Assembly (NCBI GenBank): GCA_023429985.1
Contig: JAEZCV010000167.1
Coordinates: 1 to 16,246, forward strand
Source: Bacteroidota bacterium
Lineage (GTDB): Bacteria; Bacteroidota; Bacteroidia; Chitinophagales; Chitinophagaceae
Length of the DNA: 16,246 bases
Reading direction: 5' to 3'
Both the position numbers and the translations under genes were made by a program. Shown piece by piece: positions 1 to 6,972 of the stretch (the first letter of the stretch is position 1; each line of letters starts with the position of its first letter). The notes below the pieces were generated by a model. It saw only the letters and a list, made by a program, of their open reading frames with translations. It had not been told where the DNA came from and did no database searches.

Positions 1-917
1 AGGGATCGGTGAACCAGGATGTTGCGGCCATGAGTGTAGGCAACGTGGTAATGAATGGCACGGGCGGCATAACGCTGTTGGGCAATATGGTGATTGAAAA
101 TGAGCTGATACTGGAGAATGGCAACATTACATTAGGCTCGAACACGCTTACGTTGAATGGTTCCTCTGCGGGCAGTGCTTCGAGTCATATCGTTACCAAT
201 GGATCGGGTTCTGTTATAGTGAATGATGTAACCTCATCTACGGTGGTACCAGTAGGTCCTGATGCGTCGAGCTATAATCCTGTAACGATAGGCAATGGCC
301 AGGGACTGGATTATACGGTGAAGGTGGCAGTGGGCATCAATCCTGCCATACCTAATCCATCGGTTGCAGTGAACAGAACATGGACGGTAACACCGGGTGC
401 AGCACCTGGGGTTCCGGTTGAACTGACGCTTCAGTATGCCGATGATCATATGAATGCACCGGGATCACCCACTGCTACGATGCAGGTAGGTGCGCATAAT
501 GGCACGGCGTGGAATCTTATATCCCCAGCTGCGGGTCTTGTACCGGTAGGATTACCAACGTCAAGGAATGTAACGCTGAACACTACGCAGTTCGGCCCAC
601 TGGTGGTAACCAATATCGGCGGTATCAGCATACCTACTTCACTACCCGTGATCGACCAGGATATTACCAGCGCGGTGCTGATGCCTAACCTTATCAGGAG
701 CACGACGGTGTTGCGTGTGCAGGCGGAAAGAGCGGTGAGGGTAGAGTGGATCGTAGTGGATATGCATGGCAGGGTGGTGATGAGCCTGAGCAGGCAGGTA
801 GCTGCTGGCCAGACGGACATACCGCTTGACTTCAGCCGTTTTGCCAATGGCAATTATATCATGGCAGGCTTTACCAAAAATGGTAAGCTTCCGGTGCTGA
901 AGTTTGTGAAACAGTAA
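1..917 (+). CDS. Secreted surface protein with T9SS sorting domain, 5'-truncated by window edge
   Basis: This is the 3' end of a larger gene. The frame is open from the first bases of the window, and the GTG at 9 is an internal Val codon: the paralogue at 1104-6845 reads through the same place. The visible ~305 residues align without frameshift to residues 1602-1913 of that paralogue. They contain beta-rich repeats (ITLGSNTLTLNG style), an uncharacterised beta-sandwich region (VNRTWTVTPGAAPG, then YADDH), and a terminal ~78-residue type A T9SS sorting domain with MPN, VVDMHGRVV and NGNYIMAGF motifs. By family knowledge such domains direct export through the outer membrane and surface attachment. 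It lacks about nine residues present in the paralogue near position 155. Its codons are richer in G/C third positions (acg, gtg, ctg, ggc) than the neighbour's. The specific ligand or role is unknown. Confidence 0.85.
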   Translation, partial: GSVNQDVAAMSVGNVVMNGTGGITLLGNMVIENELILENGNITLGSNTLTLNGSSAGSASSHIVTNGSGSVIVNDVTSSTVVPVGPDASSYNPVTIGNGQGLDYTVKVAVGINPAIPNPSVAVNRTWTVTPGAAPGVPVELTLQYADDHMNAPGSPTATMQVGAHNGTAWNLISPAAGLVPVGLPTSRNVTLNTTQFGPLVVTNIGGISIPTSLPVIDQDITSAVLMPNLIRSTTVLRVQAERAVRVEWIVVDMHGRVVMSLSRQVAAGQTDIPLDFSRFANGNYIMAGFTKNGKLPVLKFVKQ

Positions 918-946
918 TGAATTGAAAAAACAGATAATTGGAAAAA

Positions 947-960
947 CTGCCGTCAGGCAG
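947..960 (+). other. Small post-stop hairpin, copy 1
   Basis: CTGCC (947-951), loop GTCA (952-955) and GGCAG (956-960) form a 5-bp stem 30 nt after the stop codon and 12 nt before the terminator stem. The second surface-protein gene has a hairpin at the equivalent place with the same TGCC/GGCA core, but its outer pair is T-A instead of C-G. Function is unknown; it could stabilise the mRNA end or be a remnant of a dispersed palindrome. Confidence 0.5.
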
Positions 961-972
961 GTTGAAAACAGA

Positions 973-999
973 GGTCCCGCAAACGCGGGACCTTTTTTT
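973..999 (+). terminator. Rho-independent terminator of the truncated surface-protein gene
   Basis: A perfect 8-bp stem, GGTCCCGC (973-980) with GCGGGACC (985-992) around loop AAAC, is followed by seven T (993-999). It lies 55 nt after the stop at 917 and closes the first transcription unit before the next signal-peptide gene. Confidence 0.92.
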
Positions 1000-1103
1000 G
1001 CGGGTTTTGCGGTTTTGTAGTGAATAAAATTTTAATATTTAAAAAGTAGAAATGGAGTTTTGTGTTAAAAATTATTTAATTTCCCATCTTTCAACTTCTG
1101 CAT

Positions 1104-4100
1104 ATGAGAAAATTATTTCTACCCATTTTTCTATTATTTATTGGTTTCAATGCAACAGCACAATGTTTAACGGCTCCAAACGGCCAGTGGCCTGGAGCAA
1201 CATTTACGCCTACTTGTACAGGTGTGGCTCAAAACATAACTACAGCCGGTTGGGCAGGTGAGTATAGTATGGTGAATGTTGTAACCGGATCGTCCTATAC
1301 TTTCTCCAGTTCCTTTACAGGTGATTATATTACCATTGGTTCTTCTGATGGTTCCACAGCCTATGCTTTTGGAACCACTCCAGTTACCTGGACATCCACT
1401 GTTACAGGACCTGTAAGATTTTATACACATACAAGTTCTGCATGTGGCGCTGAAACGGTTTCCAGAACAAGAGCGGTTTCGTGTACCAACCAGGCATGTA
1501 CGGGAACACCAACGGCAGGAACTTTATCAACTACAGCAGCCTCTGTATGTTTTGGATCTAATATTACTTTATCACTGGCAGGGGCAACATCCGGAGAAGG
1601 AGGAATAACAATACAGTGGCAATCGGCTCCGGTGGCATCTTCAACATTTACAGATTTAACTGCGCCTAATTCATCCAGCTACACATTTGCTCCTGTTCAA
1701 TCTTTACAATACAGGGCCATCATTAATTGCAGCAACAGCAGTTTATCAGATACATCTAACATAGTGCAAGTTGATATTACAAATGCCCCTACCTATGCAA
1801 CCTTCCCTTATTCACAGGGTTTTGAAAGCTGGATCAATGGTTGTTCAGTGAATGACAGACCTGATGTGCATTGGGCAAATAGTCCTGCTATTGGAAACCA
1901 GTCATGGAGAAGAGATGACCAGGGAGTGGATGGCGACTGGGATTTTCCAAACAATGGTGGATATACACCAACATCGTCGGAAGGCAGTTTTTCTGCAAGG
2001 TTCAGTACTTATAGTGCGGCTTCCGGAACTTCCGGTTCATTGAATTTGTTTATTGATCTGAGCACAGATCCTTCACCAACTAAATTTTTGAAATTTGATT
2101 ATATAAATACTTCCGGTTCCGATGTTCTGGCAGTATTTGTTTCAACAGATGGTGGTTTAACTTTTACGCAATCAGGTTCTAATCTTGGTTTGTCTTCCAG
2201 CTGGACTTCAAAAGAATTTTTTATAAACAGCACTTCAGCAACAACAGTTATCAGGTTAAGAGCTACCAGTGATTTTGGAGTTACCGATATTGGAGTTGAT
2301 AATTTATCCATTGCACTAGGATGTTCCGGAGCTCCAACCGGTGGAACAACAACTGCAACACCCGCTTCTGTTTGTTATGGCGGAACATCAGTTCTATCGC
2401 TATCTGGCGCATCCAATACAGCAGGCGTAACTACACAATGGCAATCGTCTGCAGATGGCATCACCTGGAATGATATACCTGGTGCTACAGGCGCTAGCTA
2501 TAATGCACCGGCAACAGGTAATTTCCAGTACAGGGCATTATTAACTTGTGTAAATGGAGGACTCACAGCTACATCCACTCCTGCTACTGTAACGGTTACA
2601 TCCCAGCCAACTTATGCAACCATTCCTTATGCCCAGAGTTTTGAAAACTGGATAGATGGTTGTTCAACCACTGACAGGCCTGATGCACATTGGGGTACCA
2701 TACCATCTACCACCGATAGCGCCTGGAGAAGAAACGACCAGGGAGCCTCCGCTAACTGGACAACTCCCGGCAATGGTACTTATTCACCTGCATCTACCGA
2801 TGGAAGTTTTTCTGCCAGGTTCCATACTTATTTTGTTTCTTCTTCAAGAAGCGGTATAATGGATCTTTTTGTTGACCTAAGTTCCGTAGCCGGACCAAAA
2901 CTTTTAACCTTTGACTATATCAACACTACAGGTTCCGACAGTCTTGTTTTATTCCTATCCGAAAATGGAGGACAAACATTTACCCGGATAGACAGTTTAA
3001 GAACCAGGGCTGCCTGGGCTAACCAGGAATATACAATCAACAGTAATTCGGCCACGGCAGTGCTGCGCTTCAGGGCTACCAGCGATTTTGGAGTTACTGA
3101 TATTGGAATAGATGATTTAAGAATCCTGGTTCCTTGTACCGGAACCCCAACTGCAGGTACAATTGCTGCAACCGGAGGAAATAATTTTGTTTGTGTTGGA
3201 AATTCAACTACACTTAACTTATCAGGTCAATCCTTAGGAACAGGGCTCACCTACCAATGGGAATCTTCAACCGATGATGTGACCTTTACTCCAATTGCAG
3301 GTGCAACAGATGTAAATCTTTCTGTTAGTCCTGCAACAAGTACCTATTACCGGGCTGTTGTAACTTGTACTAATGGAGGTGCATTTGCAGCCTCGCCATC
3401 GTTGTTAATTGCAGTGAATGATCCGCAGATTTTAACTACAACTCCGGGAACCAGATGTGGACCGGGAACAGTCACTTTAGGAGCTACAGGCACTCCAGGT
3501 GCAGTATTTAACTGGTATACAGATGCTACGGGTGGCGCTCCCATATTTACCGGGGATAACTTTACAACACCGGTTCTTAATGCAACTACTAACTATTATG
3601 TTTCCGCAGCCCAGGGTGGAGGAAGTTCCGATGTAGGATTTCTACCTGAAACAACCAATTGCGGAACAACATCTACTTCAACTGCTACCGACTGGACTTT
3701 AAGATTTAATACAACCAGCCCGGTAACTTTGAATTCGGTTTATGTGATTCCGGTGGCAGCGGGCAACTTTACCGTTGCTTTAAGGCAATCTTTGTCAACA
3801 ACTAACATAGTAACTGCCAGCTTTAATTTTACGGCAGCCCAGGTTGGTGTTCCTCAAAAACTTGATCTTGGATGGTCTATAACAAATGCAGGAGAATACC
3901 AGCTCTCGAATATAGTTGGTGGTGTAACCAGGATCGGAACATTTACCTGTAATTATCCATTTACTTCTGCATTTGGTGGTTTGCAAATCGTGGGTTCTGC
4001 TACATTCTCCGGATCTACTACCAATACCAATACGTACAATAGCTTCTTCCTGCTGAATGTTAGTGAAGGTTGTGAATCGGCACGCCAGCTGGTTACGGCC

Positions 4101-6845
4101 ACTGTAACTCCCGGACCTGACTTTGATGTAACAGACGATCTTGCAATTTGTAATGATGCAACCCAGGCACTAACGGTTACTTCGCCTGTAGGTAATTTTG
4201 ATAATTATATCTGGTCTCCGGCTACTAATCTATTTACAGATGCTGCAGCTACCATTCCTTATACCGGTGGCAGCGCAACTACTGTTTACATTAAATCTTC
4301 TACAGCCGATACCTACACTTATGTAGTGAATGCCGAAAACACCACATCAGGATGTACAGGTATTGATTCTGTGAAAGTAACCGTACTTCCGGGTAGCGTA
4401 ACCATAGCTGCCACACCATCGCAGATCTGCGTAAGTGGGCAGGCTGCTTTAAGTCTTAATCCTGCAACAGGTTATGAAGGAGCAGGTTTTCAGTGGCAGT
4501 CATCTTCCGATGGCACCACTTTCACCGATATAGCTGGTGCTACATCACAGAATTATAATACAGAAGTAATTTCTACCACCACGCACTACAGGGTTCTTAT
4601 AAAAGATGGAGCAGGGGTTGTTTGTCAGCAACCAACAACTGTTATCAATGTAAATTCGCCTTCAGTTTTAACCACTACGCCTGCTGCTCTTTGTGGCCCC
4701 GGCACCATGACGCTCGGCGCAACCGGAACTCCGGGAACTGTGTTAAACTGGTATGAGAATGCAACAGGAGGTGCTTCTGTAGGAACCGGTACAAGCTTCA
4801 CCACTCCTAACCTAACGTCCACCACCACTTATTATGTTAGTGCTACTGCAGGTGGTACAATACAGGGAGTTGGTCCGGTTAGTGTTAATGATTATCCTGG
4901 TGCAAGCACCAATTCTTCCTATATACAGGGAATGGTGTTTGATGTGTTCAATCCTGCAGGCATAACCATACAGAGTGTTGATATTTTCCCCACCGCTCCT
5001 GTGGGCACTAACTTCCAGATTGTATTAAGACAGGGTAGTGGATCTGCTCCTGTAATTGCAACCTACCAGGGAACTACTACAGTAACTGGAACCACAACTA
5101 ACCCTGTGGCACAAACGGTTCCTGTGAACTTTAATGTTCCGGGTGGTTTTGATTATGTAATGACCTTCTACGATGGAACCTTACAGGCTCCACTCACCGG
5201 AAATGCCGTTTATCCCGGTGCGCTGCGAAACAGTCCTGCAACAGGTGTTACCTTCCCGCAGGCCATCGCCGGTGAACTTTCTATTACTGCCAGTACTGCC
5301 GCCAATACATGGAATTATTTTTATAACTGGAGGATAGGCACAGGTTGCGAATCTCCAAGGGTTGCCGTTGAGGCCCAGGTGAGTGAAAACACAGCTATTA
5401 CCACTCAACCCGTAGCACAGGGCGTTTGTTCGGGTGCTTCTGTAACCTTTACAGTTGCAGCTGTTGGTGCCAACCTTTCTTACCAGTGGAGATATAACGG
5501 CGCCGACATTGCGGGTGCTACTGATGCTACATTTACTATTCCAAATGCTTCCTCTGCGAATGCTGGAAATTACGATGTGGTGATCACCGGTCTTTGTGGT
5601 AATGTAACATCAAACTCTGTGTCACTTGCTGTATCGCCAACCAATGGCTGGATTGGTGTAACCAATACCGACTGGAACACAGCTTCCAACTGGTGTGGTG
5701 GAATTCCAACATCTACCTCAGATGTAGTGATCCCCTCAGGCACTCCGTATCAACCGATAATAAATGGTCTTGCCAGTGTTAGAAACCTCACCATCAGCAG
5801 TGGTGCTACAGTAACTTTACTGGATAATGGATTTTTAAACATACATGGTAATTATTCCAATAGTGGAACATTTGCTGCTGCAGATGGATTTGTAGCATTC
5901 AAGGGAACCACTAACCAGGATGTAGCAGCCATGAATGTCGGAAGCCTGATCATGAACGGTACCGGTGGAATTACACTTGCCGGAAATATGATTGTTAATG
6001 ATGCATTGATTCTTGAAAATGGAAACATCACCCTGGGCTCTCATTCATTAAGTATTATGGGTGCATCTTCTACCCAGAATCTGAATGGTTCTTCTAAAGG
6101 AAGCGCTTCCAGTCATATTGTTACCAACAGTACCGGGTCGGTTTTAGTAAATGATGTTTCCGCATCAACCGTTGTACCTGTAGGTCCTGACGCTGCAAGT
6201 TATAATCCTGTAACGATAGGTAACGGACAGGGACTTGATTTTACAGTTAGGGTTTCAAATGGTATTAACCCGGCTATTCCTTATCCGGCTGTTGCAGTTA
6301 ACAGAACCTGGACGGTTACCCCTGGTGCTGCTCCCGGATCACCGGTTGAAGTAACACTTCAATATGCCGATGACCATATCAATGCCCCAGGATCTCCTAC
6401 TGCTACCATGCAGGTAGGCGCGCATAATGGCACTACATGGAATATTGTATCACCTGCTGCAGGCCTTGTGCCGGTTGGCCCAGCCACAGGCAGGAACGTT
6501 ACCATCGAAACAACGCTGTTCGGACCTCTTGTTGTTACCAATATCGGAGGTATCAATATTCCAACTTCACTTCCGGAAATTGACGAGGATATCACCAGTG
6601 CTGTGTTAATGCCTAATCTTATCAGAAGCACCACTGTACTGCGAGTGAAGGCTGAAAGAACGGTAAGGGTAGACTGGGTTGTTGTGGATATGAACGGCAG
6701 GGTGGTGATGAGTATATCGCGCCAGCTAGCCGCCGGACAAACCGACATACCACTTGACTTCAGCCGTTTTGCTAATGGTAATTACATAATGGCTGGCTTT
6801 ACAAAGAATGGTAAGCTGCCGGTGCTGAAGTTTGTGAAACAGTAG
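1104..6845 (+). CDS. Giant modular secreted surface protein (Ig-like/MAM-like, T9SS-sorted)
   Basis: A 1913-residue protein, probably an exported adhesin-like or matrix protein. The N-terminus is a clear signal peptide (MRKLFLPIFLLFIG, cleavage likely after Ala-Thr-Ala, residue 19). Modules seen, in rough order: a Cys-bearing N-domain (20-131); Ig-like 1 (132-229); MAM/jelly-roll-like 1 (230-406); Ig-like 2 (407-502); MAM-like 2 (503-677); Ig-like 3 (678-775); CHU-type Ig with an inserted ~155-residue domain (776-990 and on to ~1095); Ig-like 4 (1096-1188); a second CHU-type Ig with an inserted ~163-residue domain (1189-1428); I-set-like Ig (1429-1514); a TDWNTASNWCGG module (1515-1600); a beta-rich region shared with the upstream gene; and a T9SS type A domain (~1836-1913). 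No catalytic motif was recognised. Paired Cys at module edges suggest disulfide-stabilised extracellular folds. The ATG at 1104 is chosen because it directly precedes the signal peptide. The 186-nt upstream gap is AT-rich past the terminator, with no convincing promoter match. Confidence 0.93.
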   Translation: MRKLFLPIFLLFIGFNATAQCLTAPNGQWPGATFTPTCTGVAQNITTAGWAGEYSMVNVVTGSSYTFSSSFTGDYITIGSSDGSTAYAFGTTPVTWTSTVTGPVRFYTHTSSACGAETVSRTRAVSCTNQACTGTPTAGTLSTTAASVCFGSNITLSLAGATSGEGGITIQWQSAPVASSTFTDLTAPNSSSYTFAPVQSLQYRAIINCSNSSLSDTSNIVQVDITNAPTYATFPYSQGFESWINGCSVNDRPDVHWANSPAIGNQSWRRDDQGVDGDWDFPNNGGYTPTSSEGSFSARFSTYSAASGTSGSLNLFIDLSTDPSPTKFLKFDYINTSGSDVLAVFVSTDGGLTFTQSGSNLGLSSSWTSKEFFINSTSATTVIRLRATSDFGVTDIGVDNLSIALGCSGAPTGGTTTATPASVCYGGTSVLSLSGASNTAGVTTQWQSSADGITWNDIPGATGASYNAPATGNFQYRALLTCVNGGLTATSTPATVTVTSQPTYATIPYAQSFENWIDGCSTTDRPDAHWGTIPSTTDSAWRRNDQGASANWTTPGNGTYSPASTDGSFSARFHTYFVSSSRSGIMDLFVDLSSVAGPKLLTFDYINTTGSDSLVLFLSENGGQTFTRIDSLRTRAAWANQEYTINSNSATAVLRFRATSDFGVTDIGIDDLRILVPCTGTPTAGTIAATGGNNFVCVGNSTTLNLSGQSLGTGLTYQWESSTDDVTFTPIAGATDVNLSVSPATSTYYRAVVTCTNGGAFAASPSLLIAVNDPQILTTTPGTRCGPGTVTLGATGTPGAVFNWYTDATGGAPIFTGDNFTTPVLNATTNYYVSAAQGGGSSDVGFLPETTNCGTTSTSTATDWTLRFNTTSPVTLNSVYVIPVAAGNFTVALRQSLSTTNIVTASFNFTAAQVGVPQKLDLGWSITNAGEYQLSNIVGGVTRIGTFTCNYPFTSAFGGLQIVGSATFSGSTTNTNTYNSFFLLNVSEGCESARQLVTATVTPGPDFDVTDDLAICNDATQALTVTSPVGNFDNYIWSPATNLFTDAAATIPYTGGSATTVYIKSSTADTYTYVVNAENTTSGCTGIDSVKVTVLPGSVTIAATPSQICVSGQAALSLNPATGYEGAGFQWQSSSDGTTFTDIAGATSQNYNTEVISTTTHYRVLIKDGAGVVCQQPTTVINVNSPSVLTTTPAALCGPGTMTLGATGTPGTVLNWYENATGGASVGTGTSFTTPNLTSTTTYYVSATAGGTIQGVGPVSVNDYPGASTNSSYIQGMVFDVFNPAGITIQSVDIFPTAPVGTNFQIVLRQGSGSAPVIATYQGTTTVTGTTTNPVAQTVPVNFNVPGGFDYVMTFYDGTLQAPLTGNAVYPGALRNSPATGVTFPQAIAGELSITASTAANTWNYFYNWRIGTGCESPRVAVEAQVSENTAITTQPVAQGVCSGASVTFTVAAVGANLSYQWRYNGADIAGATDATFTIPNASSANAGNYDVVITGLCGNVTSNSVSLAVSPTNGWIGVTNTDWNTASNWCGGIPTSTSDVVIPSGTPYQPIINGLASVRNLTISSGATVTLLDNGFLNIHGNYSNSGTFAAADGFVAFKGTTNQDVAAMNVGSLIMNGTGGITLAGNMIVNDALILENGNITLGSHSLSIMGASSTQNLNGSSKGSASSHIVTNSTGSVLVNDVSASTVVPVGPDAASYNPVTIGNGQGLDFTVRVSNGINPAIPYPAVAVNRTWTVTPGAAPGSPVEVTLQYADDHINAPGSPTATMQVGAHNGTTWNIVSPAAGLVPVGPATGRNVTIETTLFGPLVVTNIGGINIPTSLPEIDEDITSAVLMPNLIRSTTVLRVKAERTVRVDWVVVDMNGRVVMSISRQLAAGQTDIPLDFSRFANGNYIMAGFTKNGKLPVLKFVKQ
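1497..2321 (+). repeat. Internal Ig-like plus MAM-like module pair, copy 1
   Basis: Encodes an Ig-like domain opening CTGTPTAG followed by a MAM/jelly-roll-like domain opening PTYATFPYSQGFE and closing with RATSDFGVTDIGVDNL. The same order and the same boundary motifs recur immediately downstream at 2322-3134, so this is a diverged tandem duplication of a two-domain unit of about 270 residues. Confidence 0.8.
2322..3134 (+). repeat. Internal Ig-like plus MAM-like module pair, copy 2
   Basis: Second unit of the tandem pair. It opens CSGAPTGG, has PTYATIPYAQSFE at the MAM-like start, and ends RATSDFGVTDIGIDDL. A third Ig-like opening (CTGTPTAG) follows at 3135 without a further MAM-like domain. 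Confidence 0.8.
3429..4070 (+). repeat. CHU-type Ig repeat interrupted by an inserted domain, copy 1
   Basis: Begins LTTTPGTRCGPGTVTLGA and runs to NYYVSA, is then interrupted by a ~155-residue beta-rich segment (containing FTVALRQS), and resumes with GCESARQLVTATV at 4068 onward. The same split arrangement is found at 4668-5345. Confidence 0.7.
4668..5345 (+). repeat. CHU-type Ig repeat interrupted by an inserted domain, copy 2
   Basis: Begins LTTTPAALCGPGTMTLGA and runs to TYYVSA, carries a ~163-residue insert (containing FQIVLRQG and a WNYFYNW end), then resumes with GCESPRVAVEAQV. The conserved framing on both sides argues that the insert is a nested domain, not a separate tandem module. 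Confidence 0.7.
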
Positions 6846-6879
6846 TGAATTAGCCAATTGGAATATTTGAAAATGGATA

Positions 6880-6897
6880 ATTTGCCGGCAGGCAAAT
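6880..6897 (+). other. Small post-stop hairpin, copy 2
   Basis: ATTTGCC (6880-6886), loop GGCA (6887-6890) and GGCAAAT (6891-6897) make a perfect 7-bp stem between the stop at 6845 and the terminator at 6908. It corresponds to the hairpin at 947-960; the pair next to the shared TGCC/GGCA core is T-A here and C-G there. Confidence 0.55.
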
Positions 6898-6907
6898 TGA
6901 AAATACA

Positions 6908-6939
6908 GGTCCCGCACAGGCGGGACCTTTTTATTTTTT
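6908..6939 (+). terminator. Rho-independent terminator of the giant surface-protein gene
   Basis: GGTCCCGC (6908-6915), loop ACAG and GCGGGACC (6920-6927) form a perfect 8-bp stem, followed by a T-rich tract (TTTTTATTTTTT, 6928-6939). The stem is identical to the one at 973-992. It separates the surface-protein gene from bshC, whose ATG is only 33 nt further on. Confidence 0.92.
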
Positions 6940-6972
6940 ACGATGAAAAACATCTTGATAGTAATTTAGCGC

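Larger units (their letters stand above)
1..999 (+). repeat. Paralogous 3' module, copy 1 (coding end, hairpin and terminator)
   Basis: This stretch matches 5904-6939 in protein sequence and in gene-end layout. Each copy has the same ~305-residue C-terminus, a stop followed closely by a second in-register TGA (TAATGA here, TAGTGA in the other), a spacer with GAATT and AATTGGAA words, a TGCC/GGCA hairpin, the word TTGAAAA, and a terminator with stem GGTCCCGC. The copy probably extends left of the window. Confidence 0.8.
5904..6939 (+). repeat. Paralogous 3' module, copy 2 (coding end, hairpin and terminator)
   Basis: Downstream counterpart of 1-999. The last 38 residues of the two proteins are identical, yet 14 of these 38 codons differ synonymously. 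After the stop, hairpin, TTGAAAA spacer word and terminator stem follow in the same order as in copy 1. Confidence 0.8.

Noticed and set aside
446..853. A 135-codon minus-strand open frame inside the first surface-protein gene, with a similar one at 6359-6748 in the second
   Set aside because: The two antisense frames resemble each other, but this follows from similarity of the sense-strand proteins; neither has family motifs or a plausible promoter.
1000..1103. Promoter of the giant surface-protein gene (TTTTG at 1013-1017 or 1058-1062 with TA-rich partners)
   Set aside because: No partner matches TAnnTTTG well at proper spacing; the region is AT-rich enough to give such partial matches by chance.
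1104..6845. The giant gene as two fused or frameshifted genes
   Set aside because: The frame is open throughout with one signal peptide and one sorting domain, and the modules follow each other without gap.
6962..6969. TAATTTAG as a -7 promoter element for bshC
   Set aside because: One mismatch to TAnnTTTG, no good -33 partner, and it would place transcription start at or inside the start codon; a leaderless mRNA cannot be argued from this alone.
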